64,000 nucleotides of DNA. It comes from Streptomyces spiralis. Its GTDB lineage: Bacteria > Actinomycetota > Actinomycetes > Streptomycetales > Streptomycetaceae. This document shows positions 16,566 to 25,107 of the stretch, piece after piece. The position numbers were made by a program, and so were the translations under genes. The notes beneath the pieces were generated by a model that worked only from the letters and a program-made list of their open reading frames with translations, was not told the origin of the DNA and searched no databases. The stretch covers positions 58,849 through 122,848 of the forward strand of contig NZ_BNBC01000030.1 in the NCBI RefSeq assembly GCF_014654675.1, written 5' to 3'. How positions within the stretch are numbered: the stretch's first letter is position 1; every line of letters begins with the position of its first letter.

Positions 16566-17549
16566 ATGTCGAATCGGGCGGTAGCAGCTGGAGTAGGTCT
16601 CGCGCGGGTGATGGCGCACTGCGGGGGCAGCCCATCAGCAGCCGTGCACTATCTGGCGGGCGCCATCGCCTCCACACCTGAGAACCCCGAGCCGTATGCG
16701 GTTCTTGCCGAGTTGTGGAGGGACAAGCCGTCGGAGCTGGCGGAGGTCGTTCAGGGTGCCGATTCCTTGAGGACGGTACTGGCGCAGTCGTACATCAACT
16801 TCCTTCAGGACGACATGGACGGCGCGGCGCTGGCGATCGGATCGGTCACGGGTGTGCGACCCGACATCGCCTGGGCCAGAGCCCCCTGGTTCAGCGATGA
16901 ACGATTTGTCGGTGCGGTGAGTCCCGATGCGCTGGCCGAGGCCGCAATGCGGACGATGGATTATGGCCGTGATCTGGACACCGAAAGCATGCGGGAACGA
17001 TTTCGGCCCTGGTTCGAAGCCATCGACGTGGCCGCTGCCCGCCAGCCGTTGCCGGAGCCCTTGGCCAAGATGGCTATCTTGCTGCGGGCATGCGGTCTCA
17101 CCGATGCATCGTTTGCCCTCTGCGACCGGGCAGACTCCGTTGAACGGATCATGCTGACGGAAGTTGTACGAGCGGGCACGTGGCGCAAGCTGGGCGATCT
17201 TCAGCAGGCCGTGGCGGCGTTCGAGCGCGCTCTTGCCCTGGACCCGGCCAACTGGTCGCTCTACCTCGACCTGGCCGATGTGCGTGCTGAGCAGGGCAAC
17301 TTCACCTCTGCGGTCCAGCTGATCGATCAGGCGATGATTTACGAGCCGGCTGAGCTCTCACTTCGCGCGGCCGGGGCCGCCTACCGTGCACGACTGACCG
17401 GCTCGCGTGCCGATCTGAGTGAACTCATCGAACTGGCGCCGAATCTGCCGAACGACTCGTACCGGGACCTGCTGATTGATCACGCGTGTGCTGGTCCCGC
17501 GCTGCCAGCCGAACTCGTGGCTGCAGCCCGGCGCATCCAGAACAGCTGA
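16566..17549 (+). CDS. Tetratricopeptide-repeat protein of unknown role
   Basis: This is a 327-residue soluble alpha-helical protein. A clear TPR lies near residues 215-250 (WRKLGDLQQAVAAFERALAL, then DPANWSLYLDLADVRAEQG), with weaker repeats around it, and an early segment ENPEPYAVLAELW resembles a half repeat. No signal peptide or membrane segment is seen. TPRs usually bind partner proteins. It stands alone on the plus strand, convergent with the XRE gene at 17724. Confidence 0.75.
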   Translation: MSNRAVAAGVGLARVMAHCGGSPSAAVHYLAGAIASTPENPEPYAVLAELWRDKPSELAEVVQGADSLRTVLAQSYINFLQDDMDGAALAIGSVTGVRPDIAWARAPWFSDERFVGAVSPDALAEAAMRTMDYGRDLDTESMRERFRPWFEAIDVAAARQPLPEPLAKMAILLRACGLTDASFALCDRADSVERIMLTEVVRAGTWRKLGDLQQAVAAFERALALDPANWSLYLDLADVRAEQGNFTSAVQLIDQAMIYEPAELSLRAAGAAYRARLTGSRADLSELIELAPNLPNDSYRDLLIDHACAGPALPAELVAAARRIQNS

Positions 17550-17723
17550 GGCTCCGCTCCTCCACGAGCAGCAGCTCCAGCCAGCAAGTGCCCAGCAGCG
17601 TGATCTTGGACGCTCTGTGCCCGCAGGCACGCATCTCGGCCGCGGCTCGCTGAACCTGCACCGACAGGCTCGCGTGACTGCTGTCCACGAACTCCGCCGC
17701 ACGACGCAGCGGGCCTGGCCGCG

Positions 17724-18563
17724 TCAACCGATCGCGCGTAGCGTGCCGCTGGTTTGGCGGCGCAGGCGCTCCGTGGCCTGTGCCGTCGCCTCGTCGGCGG
17801 GCAGAAGGACGACCAGTTCCTGGGCGTCGGTGCGCGGCAGCTCCAGCCGTTCGCGCTGCCACCGCAGCTCGTGCACAGTGGGGTGGTTGAGCCGCAGCGG
17901 GACCCGTGGTGGGGGCAGGTGGCGGTTGAGCCGCCGGGTGAACTCCTGCCCCGCGAGGGGGGCGAGTTCGGCGGCGAACCACTCCGAGCTCTCAGCGGAC
18001 GGTCCGAGCCACAGGTCGAAGGTCTGTTCATCGGCTACCTGGTCCCAGTCGGCGAAGAAGGTCCGGGCCCGCGGATCGGTGAACACGTAGCGCGTCAGGT
18101 TCGGCTCCCGGGTCTCCAACAGCCCGCTGGCGCGCATCACCAACTCGAACCCGCTGGTGTGCGCGAGCACATCACCCAGACGATTGGTGACGAACGCGAC
18201 CCCGGGCTCCAGGAGTTGCAGGGTCGCCAGCACGGTGGGACGGACGTGGCGGCTGGGGGGTGCCGGCCTTCGCTGCCCGACGCAGGCTCCGCTGGTGATT
18301 TTGGCTACGTAGCGCAGGTGTTCGCGTTCCGTGGCATCCAGGCTCAGGGCGTCGGCTAGAGCGTTGATCACGGCGGGAGACGGGTTGCGGTCACGTCCCT
18401 GCTCGATACGGGTGAGGTACTCGACGCTGATTCCGGCGCGCGTGGCCAGGTCTGCGCGCCGCAGTCCCGGGGAGCGACGGCGGCCGCGGTCTGGAAGCCC
18501 GAACGACTCGGGCTGGATGCTGTCGCGTTTGGCGCGGATGAAGTCGCCCAATGGCGTGCCCAT
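17724..18563 (-). CDS. XRE regulator with MmyB-type ligand-binding domain
   Basis: This is a 279-residue protein. Residues about 30-85 are an XRE helix-turn-helix preceded by the RRRSPGLRRADLATRAGISV motif seen in this Streptomyces family; residues about 105-270 are an MmyB-like PAS-related domain. Members often repress an adjacent short-chain dehydrogenase or flavin reductase gene. The divergent FMN reductase gene starts 112 bases away and is the likely target. Confidence 0.9.
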   Translation of the reverse strand: MGTPLGDFIRAKRDSIQPESFGLPDRGRRRSPGLRRADLATRAGISVEYLTRIEQGRDRNPSPAVINALADALSLDATEREHLRYVAKITSGACVGQRRPAPPSRHVRPTVLATLQLLEPGVAFVTNRLGDVLAHTSGFELVMRASGLLETREPNLTRYVFTDPRARTFFADWDQVADEQTFDLWLGPSAESSEWFAAELAPLAGQEFTRRLNRHLPPPRVPLRLNHPTVHELRWQRERLELPRTDAQELVVLLPADEATAQATERLRRQTSGTLRAIG

Positions 18564-18675
18564 GACCGGAGTCTAGTGGCGGTGGCGCGGCGCTCGAAGG
18601 CCGCAGGGTGGCCGTGCGGGGGCCAGCCTGCGCCGGGTCTGGTTGCCCCGCTCGCAGCGGTGGACCGTGGTGCAC

Positions 18676-19266
18676 ATGAGTGAGAACAAGTTGGTCATCA
18701 TCGTCGGAAGTGTCCGTGAGGGTCGGTTCGGGCCCGTCGTCGCCTCCTGGGTCGCCGAGCAGGCGCGTGAACACGGTGGGTTCGACGTCGAGGTCGTCGA
18801 CCTCGCCGACGTGGAGATCCCGCTGTCGCTGCCCGCGGCATCTCCCAAGTTCGCCGGCGACTCCTACCCACGACCCGAGGCAATGGCGCCCCTGACGTCC
18901 CGCCTGGAGCAGGCAGAGGCGTTCATCCTGGTCACGCCCGAGTACAACCACAGCTACCCCGCGTCCTTGAAGGCCGCCATCGACTGGCACTTCACCCAGT
19001 GGACGGCCAAGCCCGTGGCCTTCGTCAGCTACGGCGGCGCGGCCGGAGGCCGTCACGCCGTCCTCCACCTGGAGAACGTCCTCACCGAACTGCACGCGGT
19101 GACCATTCGCGACGGACTGGCCTTCCCCAACTACTTCACCGGGTGGCAGGACGGGCAGCCGCTGGACCCCGAGGCGTCCGCGTACGCCAAGACCCTGCTG
19201 GATCAACTCGCCTGGTGGGCTGCCGCCCTGAGCTCGGCACGAGAGGCGAGGCCGTACCCGGCCTGA
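18676..19266 (+). CDS. NADPH-dependent FMN reductase / NAD(P)H:quinone oxidoreductase
   Basis: This is a 196-residue flavodoxin-fold protein (MSENKLVIIVGSVREGRFG) with the FMN-binding VTPEYNHSYPASLKAAIDW motif typical of the FMN_red family. It would pass electrons from NAD(P)H via FMN to quinones, azo dyes or chromate. The start at ATG 18676 is chosen over an upstream in-frame codon because the family fold begins there. It is divergent from the MmyB-type XRE gene, which probably regulates it. Confidence 0.93.
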   Translation: MSENKLVIIVGSVREGRFGPVVASWVAEQAREHGGFDVEVVDLADVEIPLSLPAASPKFAGDSYPRPEAMAPLTSRLEQAEAFILVTPEYNHSYPASLKAAIDWHFTQWTAKPVAFVSYGGAAGGRHAVLHLENVLTELHAVTIRDGLAFPNYFTGWQDGQPLDPEASAYAKTLLDQLAWWAAALSSAREARPYPA

Positions 19267-19433
19267 CAGGAACTCTCCGCGGCTGTCCACGCAAGCGGCC
19301 GTTCGCCGACGGAGCGATCCCCACTGCGCTGGAACCGGTCAGCGTCTCGGCGACGAAGGGCGGCACCATCGTCGGCGTCTACCGGCCGAACGGCAAGCCC
19401 AGCTACGACAGCTACTGAGCGGCTTCGTCCGGA

Positions 19434-19590
19434 TCACCGGGCAGACCACAGGAAGATGTCCGCCCCGTGGAGTCCGGCCAGGTGGACGGTCGCGGTCTTC
19501 TCGTAGCGGGTGGCGATGCCGCGCCACTGCTAGGTGGATCTTTGCGGTCAGCCCACCGCGGGACGGGCCGATGGCTTGGTCTGCCAGTTC
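19434..19590 (-). pseudogene. IS5-family transposase remnant with internal deletion
   Basis: The minus strand shows AIGPSRGGLTAKIHLA, part of the DDE domain of IS5-type transposases, then, in a different frame, WRGIATRYEKTATVHLAGLH and a typical C-terminus ending LWSAR plus stop. The catalytic middle is gone, so two ends of one transposase are joined by a deletion and frameshift. Confidence 0.65.
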
Positions 19591-19738
19591 TCCGGCCGGG
19601 CGGGCGGATGACGAGCAAGCTGCGGAGCTGAGGGCTCTCACGGGCCGACGAGCCCAACTGAATGCCGACCGAGCGCGAAAGATCAGCCACGTCTCGGGCA
19701 GCGATGCCCTTCCGCCGCCCCACTGAACTCTTCCGTCG

Positions 19739-20740
19739 TCAGCGCGTGTTGCGGCTCAGCTGTCGGCCCAGGAGCACGGCTGCCGCGCCGGCGGCCAGGG
19801 TTGCGGCCGCGATGCCGCCCAGGGTGATCGCCTTCGTGCCAGGCCTCGAGGTACCAGTGGTTGCGAGTGCCGGGCGATCGGGATTGGCGGCGGTGGTTTC
19901 CGCGGTGGCGGTGGCGGTGGCGGCCTGCAGGATCAGATTCGCGACGGCGTCGGGGCGGGCGATCAGGGATACATGACAGGTGTTGATCTCCACGGTGTGG
20001 GAGTGGGCGCGCTTGGCCTCGAAGCGTTCCTGGTCCGGATTGATGGTCATGTCCTGTCGGCCTACGAGGGCCCAGGACGGAATGTCCTTCCAGGCTGCCA
20101 CCTTGGCACTCTCGGAGAAGGCGGTGGTTGCTGCGGGCCGTTGGGTGATGGCCAGCAGGTTCGCCTGGCCGGTCGACAGGCAGGCTGCGAAGACCGGGTG
20201 CACTTTGTCGGGCTTGAGGTACAGGTCGGTTCCGCTGGTGCCTTCGGTCTCGTAGGGGACGGAGGTGGTGGCGGTGCCGAGAGCGCTGGGGAACCGGGCG
20301 GAGAGGGACATGCCGCTCTCGCCCACGTCCGGCATCAGTGCCGAGATGTAGACCAGCGCCTTGACCTGTGGATTTCCTGCAGCGGCCGTGCTGATCACTG
20401 CTCCGCCGTAGGAGTGGCCGGCCAGCACGACGGGTCCCTTGATGCTCTTGAGCACGGAGGCGATGTAGGCGGAGTCGCTGTACAGGCCGCGCAGCGGGTT
20501 GGCCGGGGCCATGACCCTGTAGCCGCGGCGTTCGAGCCGTTCGATCACTCCGTTCCAGCTCGAGCCGTCCGCGAAGGCACCGTGCACCAGCACGATGGTG
20601 GGTTTGGCGCCGCCCGGGCCTGTGTCCGCGGCAGCCGGCGCCGCCGTGACCGTGCACAAGGTGGCGACCGCGCATCCAGCCGCTGCGACGCGGTGACGCC
20701 GTGTGCGGCGACCTATGCCAGGGACCGTAGATGCCGTCAT
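19739..20740 (-). CDS. Secreted alpha/beta hydrolase with a class E sortase anchor (LATTG)
   Basis: This is a 333-residue protein. The N-terminus has GRRTRRHR, then a hydrophobic stretch ending AAPAAADTG, a signal peptide. The alpha/beta hydrolase domain follows, with VLVHGAFADGSSW (oxyanion loop) and LAGHSYGGAV, the serine nucleophile in GHSYG. The last 45 residues hold LATTG, a hydrophobic helix (ITLGGIAAATLAAGAAAVLL) and a basic tail (GRQLSRNTR), the layout of a sortase E substrate. It should therefore be an esterase-like enzyme attached to the cell wall. ATG 20740 is chosen from signal peptide position. The gene stands alone. Confidence 0.88.
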   Translation of the reverse strand: MTASTVPGIGRRTRRHRVAAAGCAVATLCTVTAAPAAADTGPGGAKPTIVLVHGAFADGSSWNGVIERLERRGYRVMAPANPLRGLYSDSAYIASVLKSIKGPVVLAGHSYGGAVISTAAAGNPQVKALVYISALMPDVGESGMSLSARFPSALGTATTSVPYETEGTSGTDLYLKPDKVHPVFAACLSTGQANLLAITQRPAATTAFSESAKVAAWKDIPSWALVGRQDMTINPDQERFEAKRAHSHTVEINTCHVSLIARPDAVANLILQAATATATAETTAANPDRPALATTGTSRPGTKAITLGGIAAATLAAGAAAVLLGRQLSRNTR

Positions 20741-21061
20741 TGCTGAACTCGCTTTCCCTTGAGGCCTATGGCGACCAGCGTTCACGCGTCCGTCCTCCCA
20801 GGCCCCTCATGCGGTGCAATCGGGTGAAAGTGATGGGGCTTCGAGGTGAAAACCGAGCGGGTTGCGTTGGCCGATGAACGACAGCCGCATAGGCGTCGAC
20901 GCCGGGCAACGGGACGGGCTCCTTTGCTGTGTCCCCTTTGGCGTGCCTTTGTGTGGTTTATGTCTGTATGTGTTGTGGGGTTGTTTGGGTCTCTTGCTAA
21001 GAACCGTCCGGCCGGTATATTTCTGGGTCGTGGGGGTGCCGGGTTTTTTGGGGGGCGGGGC
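20741..21061. other. Divergent intergenic region, unusually T/G rich before 21062
   Basis: This 320-base gap separates the hydrolase from the SDR gene. The stretch 20941-21061 is rich in T and G, with runs such as TTTTTTGGGGGG near the SDR start. It probably holds the promoter of the SDR/epimerase pair. I see no gene in it. Confidence 0.4.
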
Positions 21062-21826
21062 GTGGGTGTGCTCGTGGGGAGGACGGCGTTGGTCACCGGT
21101 GCGAGCCGGGGGATCGGCAGGGGTATCGCGTTGAGGCTGGCGCGTGAGGGCGCAATCGTCGCCGTCCACTACCGCGGCGACGCCTTCGCGGCGGCTGAGA
21201 CGCTGGCGGAGATCAGGGAGCAGGGCGGGCATGCCTTCGGTATCCAGGCCGAATTGGAGTCTGCGGAGGGCGCGCAGACGCTCTTCGCCGGTTTCGACGC
21301 GGGTCTGGCCGGGTTCGGGGCGGTGCGTGGTCTGGACATTCTGGTCAACAACGCGGGGGTGAGCGGGTCGGCGCGTATCGATGAGGTGACGCCCGAGCTG
21401 TTCGACCGGATCTTCAACGTGAACGCCAGGTCGCTGTTGTTCGTTGCGCAGTTGGGGCTCAGGCGGATGCGGGAGGGCGGGCGGATCATCAACGTCTCGT
21501 CGGCGGCGACCCGTATCGCCTATCCGGAGTCGGTGGTGTATTCGATGAGCAAGGGGGCGGTGGACACGTTCACGCTGGCGCTGGCCAAGGAGGTCGGGCC
21601 TCGCAGTATCACGGTCAACGCGGTCGCTCCGGGGTTTGTGGAGACGGACATGAATCTGGCCAAGCGCCGTACGCCGGAGGCGGCGGCGCAGTTGGCCGGG
21701 TGGTCGGTCTTCGGCCGGCTGGGCAGGACGCGGGACATCGCCGACATCGTGGCCTTCCTGGCATCCGACGACTCACGGTGGATCACGGGCCAGTGCATCG
21801 ACGCGTCCGGCGGCTCGCGTCTGTAG
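21062..21826 (+). CDS. SDR family oxidoreductase (3-oxoacyl-ACP reductase type)
   Basis: This is a 254-residue classical short-chain dehydrogenase with TGASRGIG (cofactor loop), NNAGVSG, a catalytic serine in INVSSAAT and YSMSK (Tyr and Lys). It would reduce a keto group with NAD(P)H. The start is one of several near GTGs; GTG 21062 follows a G-rich run that can serve as ribosome site. The epimerase gene starts 17 bases after its stop. The coding strand is strikingly G over C, unlike its neighbours, which suggests transfer, perhaps from a natural-product cluster. Confidence 0.9.
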   Translation: MGVLVGRTALVTGASRGIGRGIALRLAREGAIVAVHYRGDAFAAAETLAEIREQGGHAFGIQAELESAEGAQTLFAGFDAGLAGFGAVRGLDILVNNAGVSGSARIDEVTPELFDRIFNVNARSLLFVAQLGLRRMREGGRIINVSSAATRIAYPESVVYSMSKGAVDTFTLALAKEVGPRSITVNAVAPGFVETDMNLAKRRTPEAAAQLAGWSVFGRLGRTRDIADIVAFLASDDSRWITGQCIDASGGSRL

Positions 21827-21843
21827 GGGAGTGGGGGATACGC

Positions 21844-22845
21844 GTGTCGGGTTCGTCGGGCGTCACCTCGGGCGTGGTCCTGGTGTGTGGGGGCGGTGGT
21901 TTCATCGGCCGGGCGGTGGTGGGGGAGCTGGCCGGGCGCGGGGTGGTGGAGGTCCGGGTGCTGGCCCGGCGTGGTGGGGGTGCTGCCGTAGGGGCGGGCG
22001 GTGGTGTGGTGCGTCATGTGTGTGCCGATCTGACCCGGCCGGGGACGCTGCGGGGGCTGTGTTCGGGGGTGGAGGCGGTGGTGCACGCCGCCAGTTATGT
22101 CGGGCGTGATCCGGTGCGCTGTGAGGCGGTCAACCACCGGGGCACGCTCGCGCTGTTGGCGGAGGCGCGGCGGGCGGGGGTGGAGCGTTTCGTCTATGTC
22201 AGTACGGCGTCCGTCTACGGCACGGGGCCTCATCGCGGGGTGGGGGAGGAGGCGGTGGTGCCCAGGCCGGCGTCTGCTGCCAGTGCGTCACGGCTGCGGG
22301 CCGAGCGGGCGGTGCTCGAGGCGGGCGGCAGCGTGCTGCGTCCGCATCTGGTCTACGGCGCCGGCGATGAGTGGTTCCTCCCTGCTCTTGCCCGTCTTGT
22401 TGCCCGTGTCCCCCTCTGGCCGTCGGGGCCGGTGTCCCTCAGTTCGGTGATCGCGGTGGGGGACCTGGCGCGCGGTGTCGCGGGTCTGGTGGGTGCGCCG
22501 GGGGATGGGGACCCCTCCCGGGTGTATCACGCGGTTCATCCCCGGCCGGTGCCGATGGATGAGGTGCTGCTCGCCCTGCATCACCGTCTGGGTCTGCCGT
22601 TCCCGCGTGTCGGGGAGGTGTCCGTGCAGGAGCACCGGGCGCTGGTGGCCCGTGCCGTGCCCGGGCTGTCCGGTCACCAGTATGCGTTGCTGACCCAGGA
22701 TCACTGGTACCGCGGCGATCGTCTGTGGGCCCGTGTCGGGGAGGACCCGGGGCCGGGTTTCGCGGCACGTTTCGCCGAGGCCGCCGGCTGGTACGCGGGC
22801 CGCCTCGCCGGAGAGGCGCGGCCCGGCGTGCCGGGCGCGCGGTGA
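21844..22845 (+). CDS. NAD-dependent epimerase/dehydratase family protein
   Basis: This is a 333-residue extended SDR with VLVCGGGGFIGRAVVGELAG at the N-terminus, AASYVGRDP and a catalytic YVSTASVYG region, where the usual YxxxK is altered. It probably acts on a sugar nucleotide or as an NADPH-dependent reductase in secondary metabolism. GTG 21844 is chosen because GGGGGA lies five bases upstream. It forms an operon with the SDR gene and shares its G-rich coding strand. A hairpin at 22862-22890 follows. Confidence 0.87.
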   Translation: MSGSSGVTSGVVLVCGGGGFIGRAVVGELAGRGVVEVRVLARRGGGAAVGAGGGVVRHVCADLTRPGTLRGLCSGVEAVVHAASYVGRDPVRCEAVNHRGTLALLAEARRAGVERFVYVSTASVYGTGPHRGVGEEAVVPRPASAASASRLRAERAVLEAGGSVLRPHLVYGAGDEWFLPALARLVARVPLWPSGPVSLSSVIAVGDLARGVAGLVGAPGDGDPSRVYHAVHPRPVPMDEVLLALHHRLGLPFPRVGEVSVQEHRALVARAVPGLSGHQYALLTQDHWYRGDRLWARVGEDPGPGFAARFAEAAGWYAGRLAGEARPGVPGAR

Positions 22846-22861
22846 CTGCCGCCGTGCCGCC

Positions 22862-22890
22862 GGGCGGCTCCTCGGCGGCTTGAGCCGCCC
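22862..22890 (+). terminator. Hairpin after the SDR/epimerase operon
   Basis: GGGCGGCTC (22862-22870) pairs perfectly with GAGCCGCCC (22882-22890) around 11 bases, 16 bases after the epimerase stop. No T run follows. Confidence 0.55.
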
Positions 22891-23274
22891 GTGGGCCGCC
22901 TGGGGGGCTGGCCTTGGGACAGGTCGTACTCGGCGAAGCCGGCCAGGCAGTCGCCGTCGATGCGAGTGTGGGCCGCGGCCGGCCGTCGGCGGGTGTGCGC
23001 GGCGACGACGCCGTCGAGCGTGTGCAGGGCTCAGCAGGCTCCCGACCGTGACCGGAGGCAGGAGCAGCGGTGACCTGCTGTCGATGGACGGGAAGCACCG
23101 TGACCACGATCACGGTGACTCGGGGCGTGGACCTGACATGAGCCACCATGCGGTGGGTGTGCACCATCGTCGCCTCCTGGCCGGTCTGGAGGGGCCTGAC
23201 GGGTTCTGAGTCAGATGGCCCCGCGCGTTCCGGCCCGGCTTGAGCCGCGGCGTCCTGTCGGTGCCCGGGAGGCC
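22891..23274. other. Gene-free stretch between convergent units
   Basis: This 384-base gap lies between the epimerase terminator and the stop of the leftward GMC oxidoreductase. Short open frames here are arginine- and proline-rich shadows. Nothing recognisable is present. Confidence 0.4.
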
Positions 23275-25107
23275 TCATGCATCCAAGAAGGCCTCGGTGA
23301 TCGCCAGGGCTTGCGCCATGATGCTCAGCTGGGGGTTCACCTGGGGGCAGCTGGGCAGCGCGGAGGCATCGGCGACCAGTACGCCCCGTACTCCGCGCAG
23401 CCGGCCCAGGGGGTCGCAGGGACAGCGCTGGAGGTCATGGCCCGCGGCGACAGTGCCGGTGGGATGGTAGGCCGACAGATGAAGCCGCGACACACTCGTG
23501 CCCGCCAGCACGGCGTCCAGTTCCGCGAGGCTGCGCACGCGAGGTGTGTCGGGGATGCCGGTGAGCACTTCCTCGGCGCCGGCGGCGAACAGCAGCTCTC
23601 CCATGGCACGCAGGGCCCGCACCAGGCGTCCGGCATCGCGGCGGTCCACGTCGTAACGGACCAGTGTGCGGTCGCGGCCCAGGACGCGGCCGGAGGGACG
23701 GTCGGCGATCATCGCCCCGAGTGTGGCCAGTCGGTCGGCGCCGTCCAGTTCGCGGCGCAGCTCGGCTCCCAGTCCGGGCAGCACGAAGGAGCTCATACCG
23801 GGCGGGGCCGCGGTGGCCTCGATGAGGATCCCATCCGCACGGTGCTCCTCCACGCCCACGCTCTGCAGTACGCCCTCCCAGGCCGTCACCGGCTCGGCGA
23901 AGCGTCCGGCGACGCTTGTGGCCGGATGGACGCTGAGGTTGCGGCCGAGGCGGGGATGCCGGCCAAGGCCGGAACGACGCAGGAGCGGTGGGGACTGCAA
24001 TGCGCCGGCGGCGACGACGACCAGGGGAGCGAGGATCTCGCATTCGGCGTCCTGCCCGCGTGCGCGTACGCCCGCCGCGCGCGGCCCCTTGGGCCGGTCC
24101 GCGTCGACGAGGATGCGCTCCACGCGGGCTCCGGTGACGATGCGTGCCCCGGCGGCGCAGGCCTCGGGCAGCACAGAGAGCTGCACGCTCTGTTTGGCGC
24201 CGGTCGGACAGCCGGCCACGCACTGGCAGGAACCCTGGCAGCCGGGTGCGTTGCGGCGCAGGGGCGCCGCCCGCCAGTCGAGCGCGTGGGCACCGGCGAG
24301 GGCGATACGGCCGTTCGCACCGAGGACGTCCATGGGCTGTGTGGCGACGCGCAGGCTGCGTTCGGCCTCGTCCAGATGGCGGTCGAAGCCGTCGGCGAGC
24401 GTGAATCCGAGATCTCTGCTCCAGTGGGTGAGAACGTGGGCCGGAGTGCGATAGCAGGTACCGGAGTTGACGACCGTGGTGCCGCCGACGGCGCGGCCCA
24501 CCGGCAGCAACAGGGGTGGGCTGCCGACGGCGACGGTCGCTCCGCCGTCCCGGTACAACTCGTTGAACCGGTCGAGGGGTGGGCGTTCGCCGAACGACTC
24601 GGTGGAGTGGTGCTCGCCTTCTTCGAGCACGACGACACGGAGTCCGGCGCGGGCCAGCGTCCGTGCCGCCATCGCTCCGCCCGCGCCCGAACCGATGACC
24701 ACGGCGTCGGCGGTGGATCGAGCGGGCCAGGCATACAGGGGCGTCAGATCGAGCGGCGGGTCATGGCGCACAGGACCGCGCGGTGCGGGAGCGTGCTCGA
24801 GCAGCCGCTCGGTACCGGCCGCCAGGAGCACGGGCACCTTGAGCGCGTCCAGGAGCGGCAGGAGCCCAGGTCGTGCGGCGAGATCCTCCAGCACGGACTC
24901 TCGCTCGGCCGGGGTGAGCGCGCCCAGGGTGCGTCCGGTGCGCACCGCGGCATATATGTCCACGCCGCGCGCCGCCGCTCGCAGGCCGGCCCGGGCGGCG
25001 AGCGGCATCGAGGCGAGGACCGTGTCCAGTCGGGCAGGGACGCGCCGTGGCCAGTCGGCGGTTCCGTCGTCGGCGAGAAGAGCGGCCGTGAGGCCGGAAA
25101 GGCTCAT
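23275..25107 (-). CDS. GMC family FAD oxidoreductase with cysteine-rich insert
   Basis: This is a 610-residue flavoenzyme. An N-terminal helical segment of about 130 residues precedes VVIGSGAGGAMAARTLARAG (FAD loop). GMC signatures follow: GRAVGGTTVVNSGTCYRTP, a catalytic-region YHPTGT and PSCPQVNP near the end. A cysteine-rich segment (GCQGSCQCVAGCPTGAK) lies near residue 320, as in the sugar/sterol dehydrogenase subgroup. It oxidises an alcohol or sterol. ATG 25107 overlaps the stop of the upstream gene by four bases, with GGAGG ten bases before it. The operon is GntR, unknown 479-residue protein, GMC. Confidence 0.9.
   Translation of the reverse strand: MSLSGLTAALLADDGTADWPRRVPARLDTVLASMPLAARAGLRAAARGVDIYAAVRTGRTLGALTPAERESVLEDLAARPGLLPLLDALKVPVLLAAGTERLLEHAPAPRGPVRHDPPLDLTPLYAWPARSTADAVVIGSGAGGAMAARTLARAGLRVVVLEEGEHHSTESFGERPPLDRFNELYRDGGATVAVGSPPLLLPVGRAVGGTTVVNSGTCYRTPAHVLTHWSRDLGFTLADGFDRHLDEAERSLRVATQPMDVLGANGRIALAGAHALDWRAAPLRRNAPGCQGSCQCVAGCPTGAKQSVQLSVLPEACAAGARIVTGARVERILVDADRPKGPRAAGVRARGQDAECEILAPLVVVAAGALQSPPLLRRSGLGRHPRLGRNLSVHPATSVAGRFAEPVTAWEGVLQSVGVEEHRADGILIEATAAPPGMSSFVLPGLGAELRRELDGADRLATLGAMIADRPSGRVLGRDRTLVRYDVDRRDAGRLVRALRAMGELLFAAGAEEVLTGIPDTPRVRSLAELDAVLAGTSVSRLHLSAYHPTGTVAAGHDLQRCPCDPLGRLRGVRGVLVADASALPSCPQVNPQLSIMAQALAITEAFLDA

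Noticed and set aside
18999..19418. Frame ending ATKGGTIVGVYRPNGKPSYDSY as a separate gene
   Set aside because: Most of it is a shadow of the FMN reductase; the last 40 residues might be a gene tail but have no start or family.
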